A stretch of DNA of 64,000 nt from Streptomyces sp. NRRL F-5123 (GTDB lineage Bacteria; Actinomycetota; Actinomycetes; Streptomycetales; Streptomycetaceae): assembly GCF_000721495.1 (NCBI RefSeq), contig NZ_JOHY01000022.1:1-64000 (forward strand), in the 5' to 3' direction. Positions 21,371 through 31,111 of the stretch are shown in pieces. The notes under the pieces were generated by a model. The model ran no database searches and was not told the origin of the DNA. It saw nothing but the letters and a program-made list of their open reading frames with translations. Numbering within the stretch: the stretch's first letter is position 1; each line of letters starts with the position of its first letter. The position numbers and the translations under genes were made by a program.

Positions 21371-23989
21371 GTGACCCCCGAACCCACTCCCCCTGGCGGC
21401 CTCCCCGAGGCCGCGGCCCGCGGCTACGACGCCACGACCCCGCACCCCGCGGCTTCGGGCCGCGCCCCGGACCCGGCGCCTCCTGCGGAGGGGGGTGCCC
21501 CTCGGGGGCGCACGTCTACGGAAACGGGTGCTCTTCAGGGGCGCACGTCTGCGGAAGAGGGTGCTCTTCAGGGGCGCGTGGGGGCACCTCCCGGGCGGAG
21601 CTCCGGGGGAGAACTGCGCGCTCAGCCCCCCACCGGCCGGTGGTCCGGGAGCGACAGCAACAGCCCCCTTGGGTCGGCCCCTACCCGCGCCCCTGAAAAA
21701 CGAGTGCCCGGCGCGGCACAGGACAGCCCCCCCACAGGGGAAAGCGCACCCGGCGCGGCGGAAGACGCCTCCCCGGGGCGGAGCCCCGAAGCGCACCCCA
21801 CACGGGAGGGAACCCTCACCGGGGAGGATCGGCGGCGGATCCTGGCCGGCGAGCACCACGACCCGCACAGCGTGCTCGGGGCGCACCCCGAGAAGGGCGG
21901 GGTCAGGGTGCGCGCCCTGAAGCCCTACGCCAAGAGGGTCACCCTCGTCGCCGACGGGCTGCGCGCGGAGCTGGAGCCCGAGGGCGACGGCCTCTTCAGC
22001 GCCCACCTGCCGCTCGCGGCAGCGCCCCCGTACCGCCTGGCGGTCACGTACGACTCCGCCGAGGTCACCGGCGACGACCCCTACCGCTTCCTGCCCTCGC
22101 TCGGCGAGCTGGACCTGCACCTGATCGGGGAGGGCCGGCACGAGGAGCTGTGGAAGGCGCTGGGCTCCCGGGTCATGACGCACGACGGCGTGACGGGCAC
22201 GCGCTTCGCGGTGTGGGCCCCGAACGCCCGCGGGGTGCGGCTCGCCGCGGACTTCACGTACTGGGACGGCACCTCGCTGCCGATGCGCAGCCTCGGCGCG
22301 ACCGGCGTGTGGGAGCTGTTCGTGCCGGGCGTGGGCGCGGGCACGGCGTACAAGTACGAGATCACCGGCCCGGACGGGCACCGCCGGATGAAGGCCGACC
22401 CGATGGCGCGGGCCACCGAGGTTCCGCCGGCGACCGCGTCGGTCGTGACGGACTCGGCCTACACGTGGCGCGACGAGGAGTGGATGGCGCACCGCGCGGA
22501 CGTGCCCGTGCACCGCGCGCCCTTCTCCGTCTACGAGCTGCACCTGCCGTCGTGGCGGCCGGGCCTGGGCTACCGCGAGCTCGCGGACGTGCTGCCCGCG
22601 TACGTCAAGGACCTGGGCTTCACGCACGTGGAGCTGATGCCGGTCGCGGGCCACCCGTTCAGCGGGTCGTGGGGCTACCAGGTCACGTCGTACTACGCGC
22701 CGATGCCGCGGCTCGGCTCGCCGGACGACTTCCGCTTCCTGGTGGACGCGCTGCACCGCGCCGGGATCGGCGTGATCATGGACTGGGTCCCGGCGCACTT
22801 CCCGAAGGACGACTGGGCGCTGGCCCGCTTCGACGGCGAGCCGCTGTACGAACCCGCCGACCCGCGGCGCGCCGAGCACCCGGACTGGGGGACGCTGGAG
22901 TTCGACTTCGGCCGCACCGAGGTCCGCAACTTCCTGGTCGCCAACGCCGTGTACTGGTGCGAGGACTTCCACATCGACGGCCTGCGGGTGGACGCGGTCG
23001 CCTCGATGCTCTACCTGGACTACAGCCGCGAGGGCGGCGACTGGGTGCCCAACGCGTACGGCGGCCGGGAGAACCTGGACGCGGTGGCCTTCCTCCAGGA
23101 GATGAACGCCACCGTCTACCGCCGCTGCCCCGGCGTCGTGACGATCGCCGAGGAGTCGACCGCGTGGGACGGCGTGACGCGCGCGACGCACCACGTGGGC
23201 CACACCGGCTTCGGCGGCCTCGGCTTCGGCCTGAAGTGGAACATGGGCTGGATGCACGACTCGCTGGGCTACATCGGGCACGAGCCGGTGCACCGCAAGT
23301 ACCACCACGACGAGATGACGTTCTCGATGGTGTACGCGTACAGCGAGAACTACGTGCTGCCGATCTCGCACGACGAGGTCGTGCACGGCAAGCGCGCCCT
23401 GGTGTCCAAGGCGCCCGGCGACTGGTGGCAGCAGCGCGCCACCGAGCGCGCGTACCTGGGCTTCATGTGGTCCCACCCGGGCAAGCAGCTGCTGTTCATG
23501 GGCCAGGAGTTCGCCCAGGGCGGGGAGTGGTCGTACGAGGCCGGGCCCGACTGGTGGGTGCTCGACCCGGGCTACGAGGCCTCGGCCGACCACCGCGGGG
23601 TGCAGGAGCTGGTGCGCGACCTCAACGCGGTGTACGCGGCCACGCCCGCGCTGTGGCAGCGCGACACCGACCCGGGCGGCTTCGAGTGGGTCGACGGCGG
23701 CGCGTCCGAGGACAACGTCTTCGCCTTCCTGCGCCTGGACACGGCCGGTGAGCCGCTGCTGTGCGTCAGCAACTTCTCCCCCGTCGTCCGGCACGACTAC
23801 CGCCTCGGCTCGCCCGCCGGGGTGTGGGCCCCGGTCCTGAACACCGACGAGCTGCGCTACGGCGGCAGCGGCGTGCTGCTGCCGGACCACGTCAAGACCG
23901 AGCCGACGCCCTACCAGGGCCGTCCGCACACGGTGGTGCTGACGCTGCCGCCGCTGGCGACGGTGTGGCTGCGACCGGACAGCGCCTGA
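21371..23989 (+). CDS. glgB: 1,4-alpha-glucan branching enzyme with unusual low-complexity N-terminal extension, 872 aa
   Basis: Introduces alpha-1,6 branches into GlgE-made glucan. GH13_9 catalytic residues by position are Asp541 ([10 protein letters not shown]), Glu594 (TIAEESTAW) and Asp668 (ISHDEVVHG). The conserved protein begins near residue 153 ([21 protein letters not shown]). The first 150 or so residues are low-complexity Ala/Pro/Gly/Ser and contain an 11-residue repeat ([33 protein letters not shown]). Actinobacterial GlgB is usually about 730 residues, so the extension is extra. GTG at 21371 has GAGGAGAA upstream. The extension is derived partly from REP-like DNA (see separate entry). 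A later internal start cannot be excluded. Confidence 0.9.
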   Translation: MTPEPTPPGGLPEAAARGYDATTPHPAASGRAPDPAPPAEGGAPRGRTSTETGALQGRTSAEEGALQGRVGAPPGRSSGGELRAQPPTGRWSGSDSNSPLGSAPTRAPEKRVPGAAQDSPPTGESAPGAAEDASPGRSPEAHPTREGTLTGEDRRRILAGEHHDPHSVLGAHPEKGGVRVRALKPYAKRVTLVADGLRAELEPEGDGLFSAHLPLAAAPPYRLAVTYDSAEVTGDDPYRFLPSLGELDLHLIGEGRHEELWKALGSRVMTHDGVTGTRFAVWAPNARGVRLAADFTYWDGTSLPMRSLGATGVWELFVPGVGAGTAYKYEITGPDGHRRMKADPMARATEVPPATASVVTDSAYTWRDEEWMAHRADVPVHRAPFSVYELHLPSWRPGLGYRELADVLPAYVKDLGFTHVELMPVAGHPFSGSWGYQVTSYYAPMPRLGSPDDFRFLVDALHRAGIGVIMDWVPAHFPKDDWALARFDGEPLYEPADPRRAEHPDWGTLEFDFGRTEVRNFLVANAVYWCEDFHIDGLRVDAVASMLYLDYSREGGDWVPNAYGGRENLDAVAFLQEMNATVYRRCPGVVTIAEESTAWDGVTRATHHVGHTGFGGLGFGLKWNMGWMHDSLGYIGHEPVHRKYHHDEMTFSMVYAYSENYVLPISHDEVVHGKRALVSKAPGDWWQQRATERAYLGFMWSHPGKQLLFMGQEFAQGGEWSYEAGPDWWVLDPGYEASADHRGVQELVRDLNAVYAATPALWQRDTDPGGFEWVDGGASEDNVFAFLRLDTAGEPLLCVSNFSPVVRHDYRLGSPAGVWAPVLNTDELRYGGSGVLLPDHVKTEPTPYQGRPHTVVLTLPPLATVWLRPDSA
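21505..21699. repeat. REP-like sequence and 33-bp tandem repeat inside the glgB 5' coding region
   Basis: GGGGCGCACGTCT-type units begin at 21505, 21538 and 21571, a 33-base period that keeps the frame. TTCAGGGGCGCG (21567-21578) is mirrored by CGCGCCCCTGAA (21687-21698). Between them GAACTGCGCG (21611) and AGCCCCCCACCGGC match the REP-like units at 50.5-50.75 kb. Confidence 0.7.
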
Positions 23990-24015
23990 CGCCGGGCCCG
24001 CCGGGCGGAGGAGGC

Positions 24016-25041
24016 TCAGAAGACCGACTCGGCCTCCTCCATGCGGTCCTCCGGCACGGTCTTGAGGTAGGTGATCGCGTCGGCGAGCGGCACGGTGTCG
24101 ATACGGGTGCCGTGCAGCGCCGTCATGTGGCCGAACGAGCCCTTGTGCGCGGCCTCGACGGCGTGCCAGCCGAAGCGGGTGGCGAGCACCCGGTCGAAGG
24201 CGGTGGGCACCCCGCCGCGCTGGACGTGGCCGAGGATGACCGGGCGGGCCTCCTTGCCGAGGCGGCGCTCCAGCTCGCGGGCGAGGGTCGTGCCGATGCC
24301 CTGGAAGCGCTCGTGGCCGAACTTGTCGATCTCGCCGACGCCGTAGTCCATGGTGTCGCGGGCCGGGTGCGCGCCCTCGGCGACGCACACCACGGCGAAC
24401 TTCTTGCCGCGCGCGAAGCGCTCGGTGACCATGGCGACGAGGTCGGCGGGGTCGAAGGGCCGCTCGGGGATGCAGATGCCGTGCGCGCCGCCGGCCATGC
24501 CGGCCTCCAGCGCGATCCACCCGGCGTGCCGCCCCATCACCTCGACGACCATGACCCGCTGGTGGGACTCGGCGGTGGTCTTGAGCCGGTCGATGGCCTC
24601 GGTCGCGACGGTCACGGCGGTGTCGAAGCCGAAGGTGCGGTCGGTGCCGCTGATGTCGTTGTCGATGGTCTTGGGCACCCCGACGACCGGCATCCCGGCG
24701 TCGGACAGCATCCGGGCGGCGGTGAGCGTGCCCTCGCCGCCGATCGGGATGAGCACGTCGATGCCGTAGCGGGAGCACAGGTCGTCGGCGGACTCGGCGG
24801 CCTCGCGGAGCCGGTCGCGCTCCAGCCGGGCCGAGCCGAGGACGGTGCCGCCGCGGGCGAGGATGCCGCTGACGGAGTTGAGGTCGAGCGGCCGGAAGCG
24901 GCCTTCGAGCAGGCCGACGAAGCCGTCCTCGAAGCCGATGACCTCGTCCGTGTGCCCGGTCACCGCGCGGTGCACGACCGACCGGATGACGGCGTTGAGG
25001 CCGGGGCAGTCGCCGCCGGCGGTGAGGACTCCGATACGCAT
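24016..25041 (-). CDS. pfkA: 6-phosphofructokinase, ATP type, 341 aa
   Basis: Phosphorylates fructose-6-phosphate to fructose-1,6-bisphosphate. Family A phosphofructokinase signatures are GGDCPGLN (residues 10-17), GGEGT (101-105) and PKTIDND (123-129), the last carrying the catalytic Asp. GGEGT rather than GGDDT favours ATP over pyrophosphate as donor. The length is that of a single bacterial subunit. It converges on glgB with a 26-bp gap and is followed upstream on the same strand by a 2-hydroxyacid dehydrogenase gene. Confidence 0.94.
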   Translation of the reverse strand: MRIGVLTAGGDCPGLNAVIRSVVHRAVTGHTDEVIGFEDGFVGLLEGRFRPLDLNSVSGILARGGTVLGSARLERDRLREAAESADDLCSRYGIDVLIPIGGEGTLTAARMLSDAGMPVVGVPKTIDNDISGTDRTFGFDTAVTVATEAIDRLKTTAESHQRVMVVEVMGRHAGWIALEAGMAGGAHGICIPERPFDPADLVAMVTERFARGKKFAVVCVAEGAHPARDTMDYGVGEIDKFGHERFQGIGTTLARELERRLGKEARPVILGHVQRGGVPTAFDRVLATRFGWHAVEAAHKGSFGHMTALHGTRIDTVPLADAITYLKTVPEDRMEEAESVF

Positions 25042-25068
25042 GGGCGGGTCTCTCCATCGAGGGGTGGG

Positions 25069-26067
25069 TCAGGGGCTGCGCGGGATCAGCGTGCTCTCGG
25101 TGATCCGGCCGGCCACGTAGTCGTTCACGTTGCGCAGCGTCGCGGCGACGATCTCGTCGACGGCGTCCACCGTGTAGTAGGCCTGGTGGGACGTGACGAG
25201 CACGTTGGAGAAGGTCAGCAGCCGGGCGAGGACGTCGTCGGTCATCACTTCGAGTGACTTGTCGTAGAAGAAGACGCCCGCCTCCTCCTCGTAGACGTCC
25301 AGGCCGACGCCGCCGAGCCGGCCCTCGCGCAGCGCCTCGACGAGGGCCGCGGAGTCGACGAGGGCGCCGCGGCTGGTGTTGATCAGCAGCGCGTCGTCCT
25401 TCATCTCGCCGAGCCGCCGGGCGTCGACCAGGTGGTGGGTGGAGGGCGCGAGCGGGACGTGCAGGGTGAGCAGGTCCGCCTCCCGGAAGAGCCGGTCCAG
25501 CTCCACGTAGCTCATGCCGAGCGCCTCGCACTCCGGGTTGGGCGTCAGGTCCCAGCCGAGCAGCCGCATGCCGAAGCCGCGGGCGATCGCGGTGAAGGCG
25601 GCGCCGATCCGCCCCGTTCCGATGACGCCTACGGTGCGGCCGTGGAAGTCGCGGCCGAGCAGTCCGTCGAGCCGGAAGTCGAAGTCCCGGGTGCGGCTCG
25701 CGGAACGCACGATGCGCCGGTCGAGGGCGAGCGCGAGGGCCCAGGCGAACTCGGCGACCGAGTACGGGGAGTAGGCGGCCACCCGGGCGACGGTCATGCC
25801 GAGGCGCTCGGCGTGCGCGATGTCGATGTTGTTGTAGCCGGTGGAGCGCTGGGCGACGAACCTGGTGCCGCCGCGCACCAGGCCCTCCAGGACGGCCGCG
25901 TCCAGCACCGCGTTGACGCTCGTCGAGACGGCCTCGTAGCCGGCGGCCAGCGGCAGCGTGTCGGCGGTGAGCGTCGTCTCCAGGCAGCGGATCTCGTGCC
26001 GCCCGGCGAAGGCGGCCTCCAGCAGCGGCCGCTCGTCGCGCTGCACCCCGGTGGCCAGGACGTCCAT
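25069..26067 (-). CDS. D-isomer-specific 2-hydroxyacid dehydrogenase (D-lactate dehydrogenase type), 332 aa
   Basis: NAD-dependent reduction of a 2-keto acid, probably pyruvate to D-lactate. The Rossmann motif GTGRIG is at residues 150-155. The catalytic triad is visible as Arg in INTSRGAL, Glu in LDVYEEEAG and His in TSHQAYYT. The N-terminal STGYNNID is typical of D-LDH relatives. It lies 27 bp upstream of pfkA on the same strand, which suggests a two-gene glycolytic/fermentative unit. It is divergent from pta. Confidence 0.88.
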   Translation of the reverse strand: MDVLATGVQRDERPLLEAAFAGRHEIRCLETTLTADTLPLAAGYEAVSTSVNAVLDAAVLEGLVRGGTRFVAQRSTGYNNIDIAHAERLGMTVARVAAYSPYSVAEFAWALALALDRRIVRSASRTRDFDFRLDGLLGRDFHGRTVGVIGTGRIGAAFTAIARGFGMRLLGWDLTPNPECEALGMSYVELDRLFREADLLTLHVPLAPSTHHLVDARRLGEMKDDALLINTSRGALVDSAALVEALREGRLGGVGLDVYEEEAGVFFYDKSLEVMTDDVLARLLTFSNVLVTSHQAYYTVDAVDEIVAATLRNVNDYVAGRITESTLIPRSP

Positions 26068-26300
26068 CGCACCGCCCTCCTCGCTCGCTCGTCTTCACCC
26101 TACGTGCACTGTGCGGCGATCCCCGGCAGGGCGCATCCGGGCGGTGTCGTACGGGCCGGCGCGTGCCCGGGCGGCCCTGTTAAGACACGGTAACGATGCG
26201 CGGCGCGGGACTCGGCGGGCGTCCGCCGCGCGGGCACGTTAGCGTCGTTGCATACGCGGGCGGGTGCCCGGACACGGGGAAGACGAAACGGAGTAATCGG

Positions 26301-28385
26301 GTGACGCGCAGCGTCTACGTCACGGGGGTCGGCCGTGGCGACGGCCGCCAGGTGGTCGAGCTGGGAGTGATGGAGCTGCTGACCCGGCAGGTGGACCGGG
26401 TCGGCGTCTACCGGCCGCTGGTGCACGACACGCCGGACCGCATCTTCGAGCTGCTGCGCAGCCGCTACCGGCTGGTGCAGGACCCGGCCACGGTCTTCGG
26501 GCTGGGCTACGAGGAGGCGGCCGAGCTGCAGGCCGAGCAGGGCCAGGAGGCGCTGACAGCCCGGCTGGTGGAGGGGTATCTGCGGGTCGCGGCGGACTAC
26601 GACACGGTCCTGGTGCTCGGCTCGGACTTCGCCGGCACCAGCCTGCCCGCGGAGCTCGCGGTGAACGCGCGGCTGGCCAACGAGTGCGGCGCCTCGGTCA
26701 TCGTGGTCATAGGGGAGCGTGCGCAGACCGCCGAGTCGGTGGCGGCGGAGGTGCGCAACGCCCATCACGCGTACACCAGCCTGGGCTGCGACGTCATCGC
26801 GATGGTCGCCAACCGGGTGGAGCCGGCCGAGGCGGACGAGACCGCCGAGCGGCTGGCGCGCTTCACCGAGGCGCCGGTGTACGTGCTGCCGGACGAGCCG
26901 GCGCTGCGGGCCCCGACGGTGTCGCAGATCGCCGAGACGCTCGGCGCCGAGGTGCTGCTCGGCGACGACGCCGGGATGGCGCGGGACGCGCTGGACTTCG
27001 TCTTCGGCGGCGCGATGCTGCCGACCTTCCTGCCGAAGCTGACGCCGGGCTGCGTCGTGGTGACCCCGGGCGACCGGGCCGACCTCATCGTGGGGGCGCT
27101 CGCGGCGCACTCCGCGGGCACCCCGCCGATCGCCGGGCTGCTGCTGACGCTCGACGAGAAGCCGGGCCCGGACATACTGAACCTCGCCGACCGGCTGGCG
27201 CCGGGCACCCCGGTCCTGGCGGTGTCCACCGGGTCCTTCACGACCGCCGCGGGCCTGTTCACCCTCGACGGCAAGCTCGGCGCGGGCACCCCGCGCAAGG
27301 CCGAGACCGCGCTCGGGCTCTTCGAGACCCACGTCGACACGGCGCAGCTGACCGACCGGCTGTCGGTGGCGCGCTCGGCCCGGGTGACGCCGATGATGTT
27401 CGAGCACGCGCTCATCGAGCGGGCCCGCGCCGACAAGCGGCGGATCGTGCTGCCGGAGGGCGCCGAGGAGCGCATCCTGCGGGCCGCGGAGGTGCTGCTG
27501 CGGCGGGGCGTGTGCGACCTGACGCTGCTGGGCGAGGAGGACGCGGTCCGCAAGAAGGCGGGCGACCTGGGCATCACGCTGGACGACCCCGGCCTGCAGA
27601 TCCTGGACCCGCAGACCTCGCCGCTGCGGGATCGTTTCGCCGCGCTGTACGCGGAATTGCGCGCGCACCGCGGGGTGACCTACGAACTGGCGTACGACGT
27701 CGTCGCGGACGTCTCCTACTTCGGCACCCTGATGGTGCAGGAGGGGCTGGCCGACGGCATGGTGTCGGGCGCGGTGCACTCGACGGCGGCGACCATCCGG
27801 CCGGCCTTCGAGATCATCAAGACCCGGCCGGGCGCGGCCATCGTCTCGTCGGTCTTCTTCATGTGCCTGGCCGACAAGGTCCTGGTCTACGGCGACTGCG
27901 CGGTCAACCCCGACCCGGACGCCGAGCAGCTCGCCGACATCGCGATCCAGGCCTCCGCCACCGCGGCCCGCTTCGGCGTGGAGCCGCGGATCGCGATGCT
28001 GTCGTACTCGACGGGCACATCCGGCAGCGGGGCGGACGTCGACAAGGTCCGCACCGCCACCGCGCTGGTGCGCGAGCGCCGCCCCGAGCTGCTGGTGGAG
28101 GGCCCGATCCAGTACGACGCGGCGGTCGCGCCGTCGGTCGCGGCCACCAAGATGCCCGGCTCGGCCGTGGCCGGGCAGGCGACGGTGCTGGTCTTCCCCG
28201 ACCTGAACACCGGCAACAACACCTACAAGGCCGTGCAGCGCTCGGCGGGCGCGGTCGCGGTCGGCCCGGTCCTCCAGGGCCTGCGCAAGCCCGTCAACGA
28301 CCTGTCGCGCGGCGCGCTGGTCCAGGACATCGTCAACACGGTCGCGATCACCGCGATCCAGGCCCAGCAGGGGGACTCCCAGTGA
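26301..28385 (+). CDS. pta: Phosphate acetyltransferase, long form with N-terminal regulatory domain, 694 aa
   Basis: Acetyl-CoA plus phosphate to acetyl phosphate. It has an N-terminal P-loop-like AAA_26 domain (here YVTGVGRGDGRQ rather than a canonical P-loop), a middle DRTGG domain (about 210-330) and a C-terminal PTA catalytic domain from about residue 370. GTG at 26301 has a GGAG box about seven bases upstream and starts VTRSVYVTGV; a GTG-free extension back to 26196 is in frame but less likely. It ends in a GTGA overlap with ackA. Confidence 0.92.
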   Translation: MTRSVYVTGVGRGDGRQVVELGVMELLTRQVDRVGVYRPLVHDTPDRIFELLRSRYRLVQDPATVFGLGYEEAAELQAEQGQEALTARLVEGYLRVAADYDTVLVLGSDFAGTSLPAELAVNARLANECGASVIVVIGERAQTAESVAAEVRNAHHAYTSLGCDVIAMVANRVEPAEADETAERLARFTEAPVYVLPDEPALRAPTVSQIAETLGAEVLLGDDAGMARDALDFVFGGAMLPTFLPKLTPGCVVVTPGDRADLIVGALAAHSAGTPPIAGLLLTLDEKPGPDILNLADRLAPGTPVLAVSTGSFTTAAGLFTLDGKLGAGTPRKAETALGLFETHVDTAQLTDRLSVARSARVTPMMFEHALIERARADKRRIVLPEGAEERILRAAEVLLRRGVCDLTLLGEEDAVRKKAGDLGITLDDPGLQILDPQTSPLRDRFAALYAELRAHRGVTYELAYDVVADVSYFGTLMVQEGLADGMVSGAVHSTAATIRPAFEIIKTRPGAAIVSSVFFMCLADKVLVYGDCAVNPDPDAEQLADIAIQASATAARFGVEPRIAMLSYSTGTSGSGADVDKVRTATALVRERRPELLVEGPIQYDAAVAPSVAATKMPGSAVAGQATVLVFPDLNTGNNTYKAVQRSAGAVAVGPVLQGLRKPVNDLSRGALVQDIVNTVAITAIQAQQGDSQ

Positions 28386-29554
28386 GTACGGCGGCGCGCG
28401 GCACCCGGGTACTGGTGCTGAACTCCGGCTCGTCGTCGGTGAAGTACCAGCTCATCGACATGGCCGACGAGCAGCGGCTGGCGTCCGGGGTGGTGGAGCG
28501 GATCGGCGAGCCCGGCGGCGCCGCCGACCACACCGAGGCGCTGCGCACGGTCGCGGTCGAGCTGGGCGGGCGCGGCCTCGGCCTGGACTCGCCGGAGCTG
28601 GCAGCGGTCGGCCACCGGGTGGTGCACGGCGGCACCCGCTTCACCGCGCCCACCCTGATCACCGACGAGGTGCTGGCCGGCATCGAGGAGCTGGTGCCGC
28701 TCGCGCCGCTGCACAACCCGGCGAACGTCACCGGCATCCGGGTCGCCCGCGAGCTGCGCCCGGACCTGCCCCAGGTCGCGGTCTTCGACACCGCCTTCCA
28801 CGCAACGCTGCCCGAGGCCGCGGCCCGCTACGCGATCGACACCGCCACGGCCGACCGCTACGGCATCCGCCGCTACGGCTTCCACGGCACCTCGCACGCC
28901 TACGTCTCCCGCGCGACCGCCGCCCTGCTCGGCCGGGACCCGGCGGACGTCAACGTCATCGTGCTGCACCTGGGCAACGGCGCCTCGGCGTCCGCGGTAC
29001 GCGGCGGGGTGTGCGTGGACACCTCGATGGGGCTGACCCCGCTGGAGGGCCTGGTGATGGGCACCCGCTCCGGCGACCTGGACCCGGCGGTGGTCTTCCA
29101 CCTCCAGCGGGTCGGCGGGATGGGCACCGACGAGATCGACCGGCTGCTGAACAAGCGCTCCGGGCTGCTGGGCCTGTGCGGCGACAACGACATGCGGGAG
29201 ATCGGCCGCCGGATGGCGGAGGGCGACAAGGCCGCCCAGCTGGCCTTCGACGTCTACGTGCACCGGCTGCGCCGCTACGTGGGGGCCTTCACCGCAGTGC
29301 TGGGGCGGGTCGACGCGATCGCGTTCACCGCCGGGGTGGGCGAGAACTCGGCGGCGGTCCGCGGGGCGGCCTTGTTCGGTTTGGACAGTCTGGGTGTCAC
29401 CATGGATCCGGTACGCAACGCCGTACGCGGCCACGCGGCCCGCCTGGTGTCGGCCGATTCGTCCCGGGTGGCCGTCGCGGTGGTCCCCACCGACGAGGAG
29501 CTGGAGATCGCCCGCGATACTTACGCACTGGCGGCCGCCCCGCAGGGCGGCTGA
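28382..29554 (+). CDS. ackA: Acetate kinase, 390 aa
   Basis: Acetyl phosphate plus ADP to acetate plus ATP, completing the Pta-AckA route. Family signatures are VLVLNSGSSSVKYQL near the N-terminus, the substrate region HRVVHGG, the phosphate-binding VLHLGNGAS and GFHGTSH. The length is typical. GTG at 28382 overlaps the pta stop by four bases, so translation is coupled. Confidence 0.95.
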   Translation: MSTAARGTRVLVLNSGSSSVKYQLIDMADEQRLASGVVERIGEPGGAADHTEALRTVAVELGGRGLGLDSPELAAVGHRVVHGGTRFTAPTLITDEVLAGIEELVPLAPLHNPANVTGIRVARELRPDLPQVAVFDTAFHATLPEAAARYAIDTATADRYGIRRYGFHGTSHAYVSRATAALLGRDPADVNVIVLHLGNGASASAVRGGVCVDTSMGLTPLEGLVMGTRSGDLDPAVVFHLQRVGGMGTDEIDRLLNKRSGLLGLCGDNDMREIGRRMAEGDKAAQLAFDVYVHRLRRYVGAFTAVLGRVDAIAFTAGVGENSAAVRGAALFGLDSLGVTMDPVRNAVRGHAARLVSADSSRVAVAVVPTDEELEIARDTYALAAAPQGG

Positions 29555-29580
29555 CCACCTCACTGCCACGCGAAGCCCCA

Positions 29581-29613
29581 GGAATATTCCGGAGCGGAAC
29601 AAACCGATAGGAT
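29581..29613 (+). promoter_or_regulatory. Possible pyk promoter with short palindrome
   Basis: A TAGGAT -10-like hexamer at 29608-29613 ends seven bases before the pyk ATG, a spacing typical of leaderless actinomycete transcripts. A perfect 10-bp palindrome GGAATATTCC at 29581-29590 overlaps the expected -35 position. AGGA within the hexamer could alternatively serve as ribosome binding site. Confidence 0.4.
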
Positions 29614-29620
29614 AGCGCCC

Positions 29621-31039
29621 ATGCGCCGAGCCAAGATCGTCTGTACCCTGGGTCCCGCCGTCGACTCCTATGACCAGTTGAAGACACTGGTGGAGGCCGG
29701 CATGAACGTGGCCCGACTCAACTTCAGCCACGGCAGCCACGCCGAGCACGAGGGCCGCTACACCCGCGTGCGCAAGGTGGCCGAGGAGACCGGCAGGGCC
29801 GTGGGCATCCTCGCGGACCTGCAGGGCCCCAAGATCCGGCTGGCGACCTTCGCCGACGGTCCCGTGGAGCTGGTCGCAGGCGACGAGTTCACCATCACCA
29901 CCGAGGACGTCCCCGGCGACCGCACCATCTGCGGCACCACGTACAAGGGCCTGCCCGGCGACGTCTCGCAGGGCGACCCGATCCTCATCAACGACGGCAA
30001 CGTCGCGCTGCGCGTCATCGAGGTCCACGGCCCGCGGGTGCGCGCGCTCGTCGTCGAGGGCGGCGTCATCTCCGACCACAAGGGCATCAACCTGCCCGGC
30101 GCGGCGGTGAACGTCCCGGCCCTGTCCGCGAAGGACATCGAGGACCTGCGCTTCGCGCTGCGGATGGGCGTCGACATGATCGCGCTCTCCTTCGTGCGTG
30201 ACGCCAAGGACGTCCGCGACGTGCACCGCGTGATGGACGAGGAGGGCCGCCGGGTCCCCGTCATCGCCAAGGTGGAGAAGCCGCAGGCGGTCAAGAACAT
30301 GGAGGACGTCGTCATGGCGTTCGACGCCGTGATGGTCGCCCGCGGCGACCTCGCGGTGGAGTACCCGCTGGAGCAGGTGCCGGTCGTCCAGAAGCGCCTC
30401 GTCGAGCTGTGCCGGCGCAACGCCAAGCCGGTGATCGTCGCGACCCAGATGATGGAGTCGATGATCACCAACTCCCGCCCCACCCGCGCCGAGGCCTCCG
30501 ACGTGGCCAACGCGATCCTGGACGGCGCGGACGCGGTCATGCTCTCCGCGGAGTCCTCGGTCGGCAAGTACCCGATCGAGACGGTCAAGACGATGTCCCG
30601 CATCGTCGAGGCCGCCGAGGAGGAGCTGCTGTGCCGCGGCCTGCAGCCGCTGGCCCCCGGCAAGAAGCCCCGCACCCAGGGCGGCGCGGTCGCCCGCGCG
30701 GCCGCCGAGCTGGCCGACTTCCTGGACGCCAGGACCCTGGTCGCCTTCACCAAGTCCGGCGACACCGCCCGCCGCCTGGCCCGCTACCGCGTGCCCGAGC
30801 CGGTCGTGGCCTTCACCACCGACCCCTCGACCCGCAACCAGCTCGCCCTGACCTGGGGCGTCGAGGCCTTCGTCGTCGAGCACGCCGACACCACCGACGA
30901 CATGGTCAAGATCGTCGACCGCGAGATGCTGAAGCTCACCGACTTCACCGAGGGCGACACCGTCATCATCACCGCCGGCTCCCCTCCCGGCGTCCCCGGC
31001 ACGACCAACCTCGTCCGCGTCCACCACCTGGGCGCCTGA
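29621..31039 (+). CDS. pyk: Pyruvate kinase, 472 aa
   Basis: Phosphoenolpyruvate plus ADP to pyruvate plus ATP. The start RRAKIVCTLGPA, the metal/substrate region near LADLQGPKIR, and the active-site motif VIAKVEKPQAVKNM (with its catalytic Lys) are diagnostic. The C-terminal allosteric domain is present, with full length. It follows ackA by 66 bp and may have its own promoter. A very strong bidirectional terminator follows. Confidence 0.96.
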   Translation: MRRAKIVCTLGPAVDSYDQLKTLVEAGMNVARLNFSHGSHAEHEGRYTRVRKVAEETGRAVGILADLQGPKIRLATFADGPVELVAGDEFTITTEDVPGDRTICGTTYKGLPGDVSQGDPILINDGNVALRVIEVHGPRVRALVVEGGVISDHKGINLPGAAVNVPALSAKDIEDLRFALRMGVDMIALSFVRDAKDVRDVHRVMDEEGRRVPVIAKVEKPQAVKNMEDVVMAFDAVMVARGDLAVEYPLEQVPVVQKRLVELCRRNAKPVIVATQMMESMITNSRPTRAEASDVANAILDGADAVMLSAESSVGKYPIETVKTMSRIVEAAEEELLCRGLQPLAPGKKPRTQGGAVARAAAELADFLDARTLVAFTKSGDTARRLARYRVPEPVVAFTTDPSTRNQLALTWGVEAFVVEHADTTDDMVKIVDREMLKLTDFTEGDTVIITAGSPPGVPGTTNLVRVHHLGA

Positions 31040-31054
31040 GGTCTCTTCCGCGGA

Positions 31055-31099
31055 ACGCGACGCGGCCCGCACCCTCCCGGGGTGCGGGCCGCGTCGCGT
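31055..31099. terminator. 20-bp perfect-stem bidirectional terminator
   Basis: The arms 31055-31074 (beginning ACGCGACGCGGC) and 31080-31099 (beginning GGGTGCGGGC) are perfectly complementary over 20 bp, with a five-base loop TCCCG. It sits between pyk and a convergent minus-strand gene and would serve both. Confidence 0.88.
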
Positions 31100-31111
31100 A
31101 CGGGCGGGGTG

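Noticed and set aside
20993..26098. A 1701-codon open frame on the minus strand across mak, glgB and pfkA
   Set aside because: It is antisense to glgB and mak, which have clear catalytic motifs, and is rich in Arg/Ala/Gly/Pro. Long antisense frames are normal in such GC-rich coding DNA.
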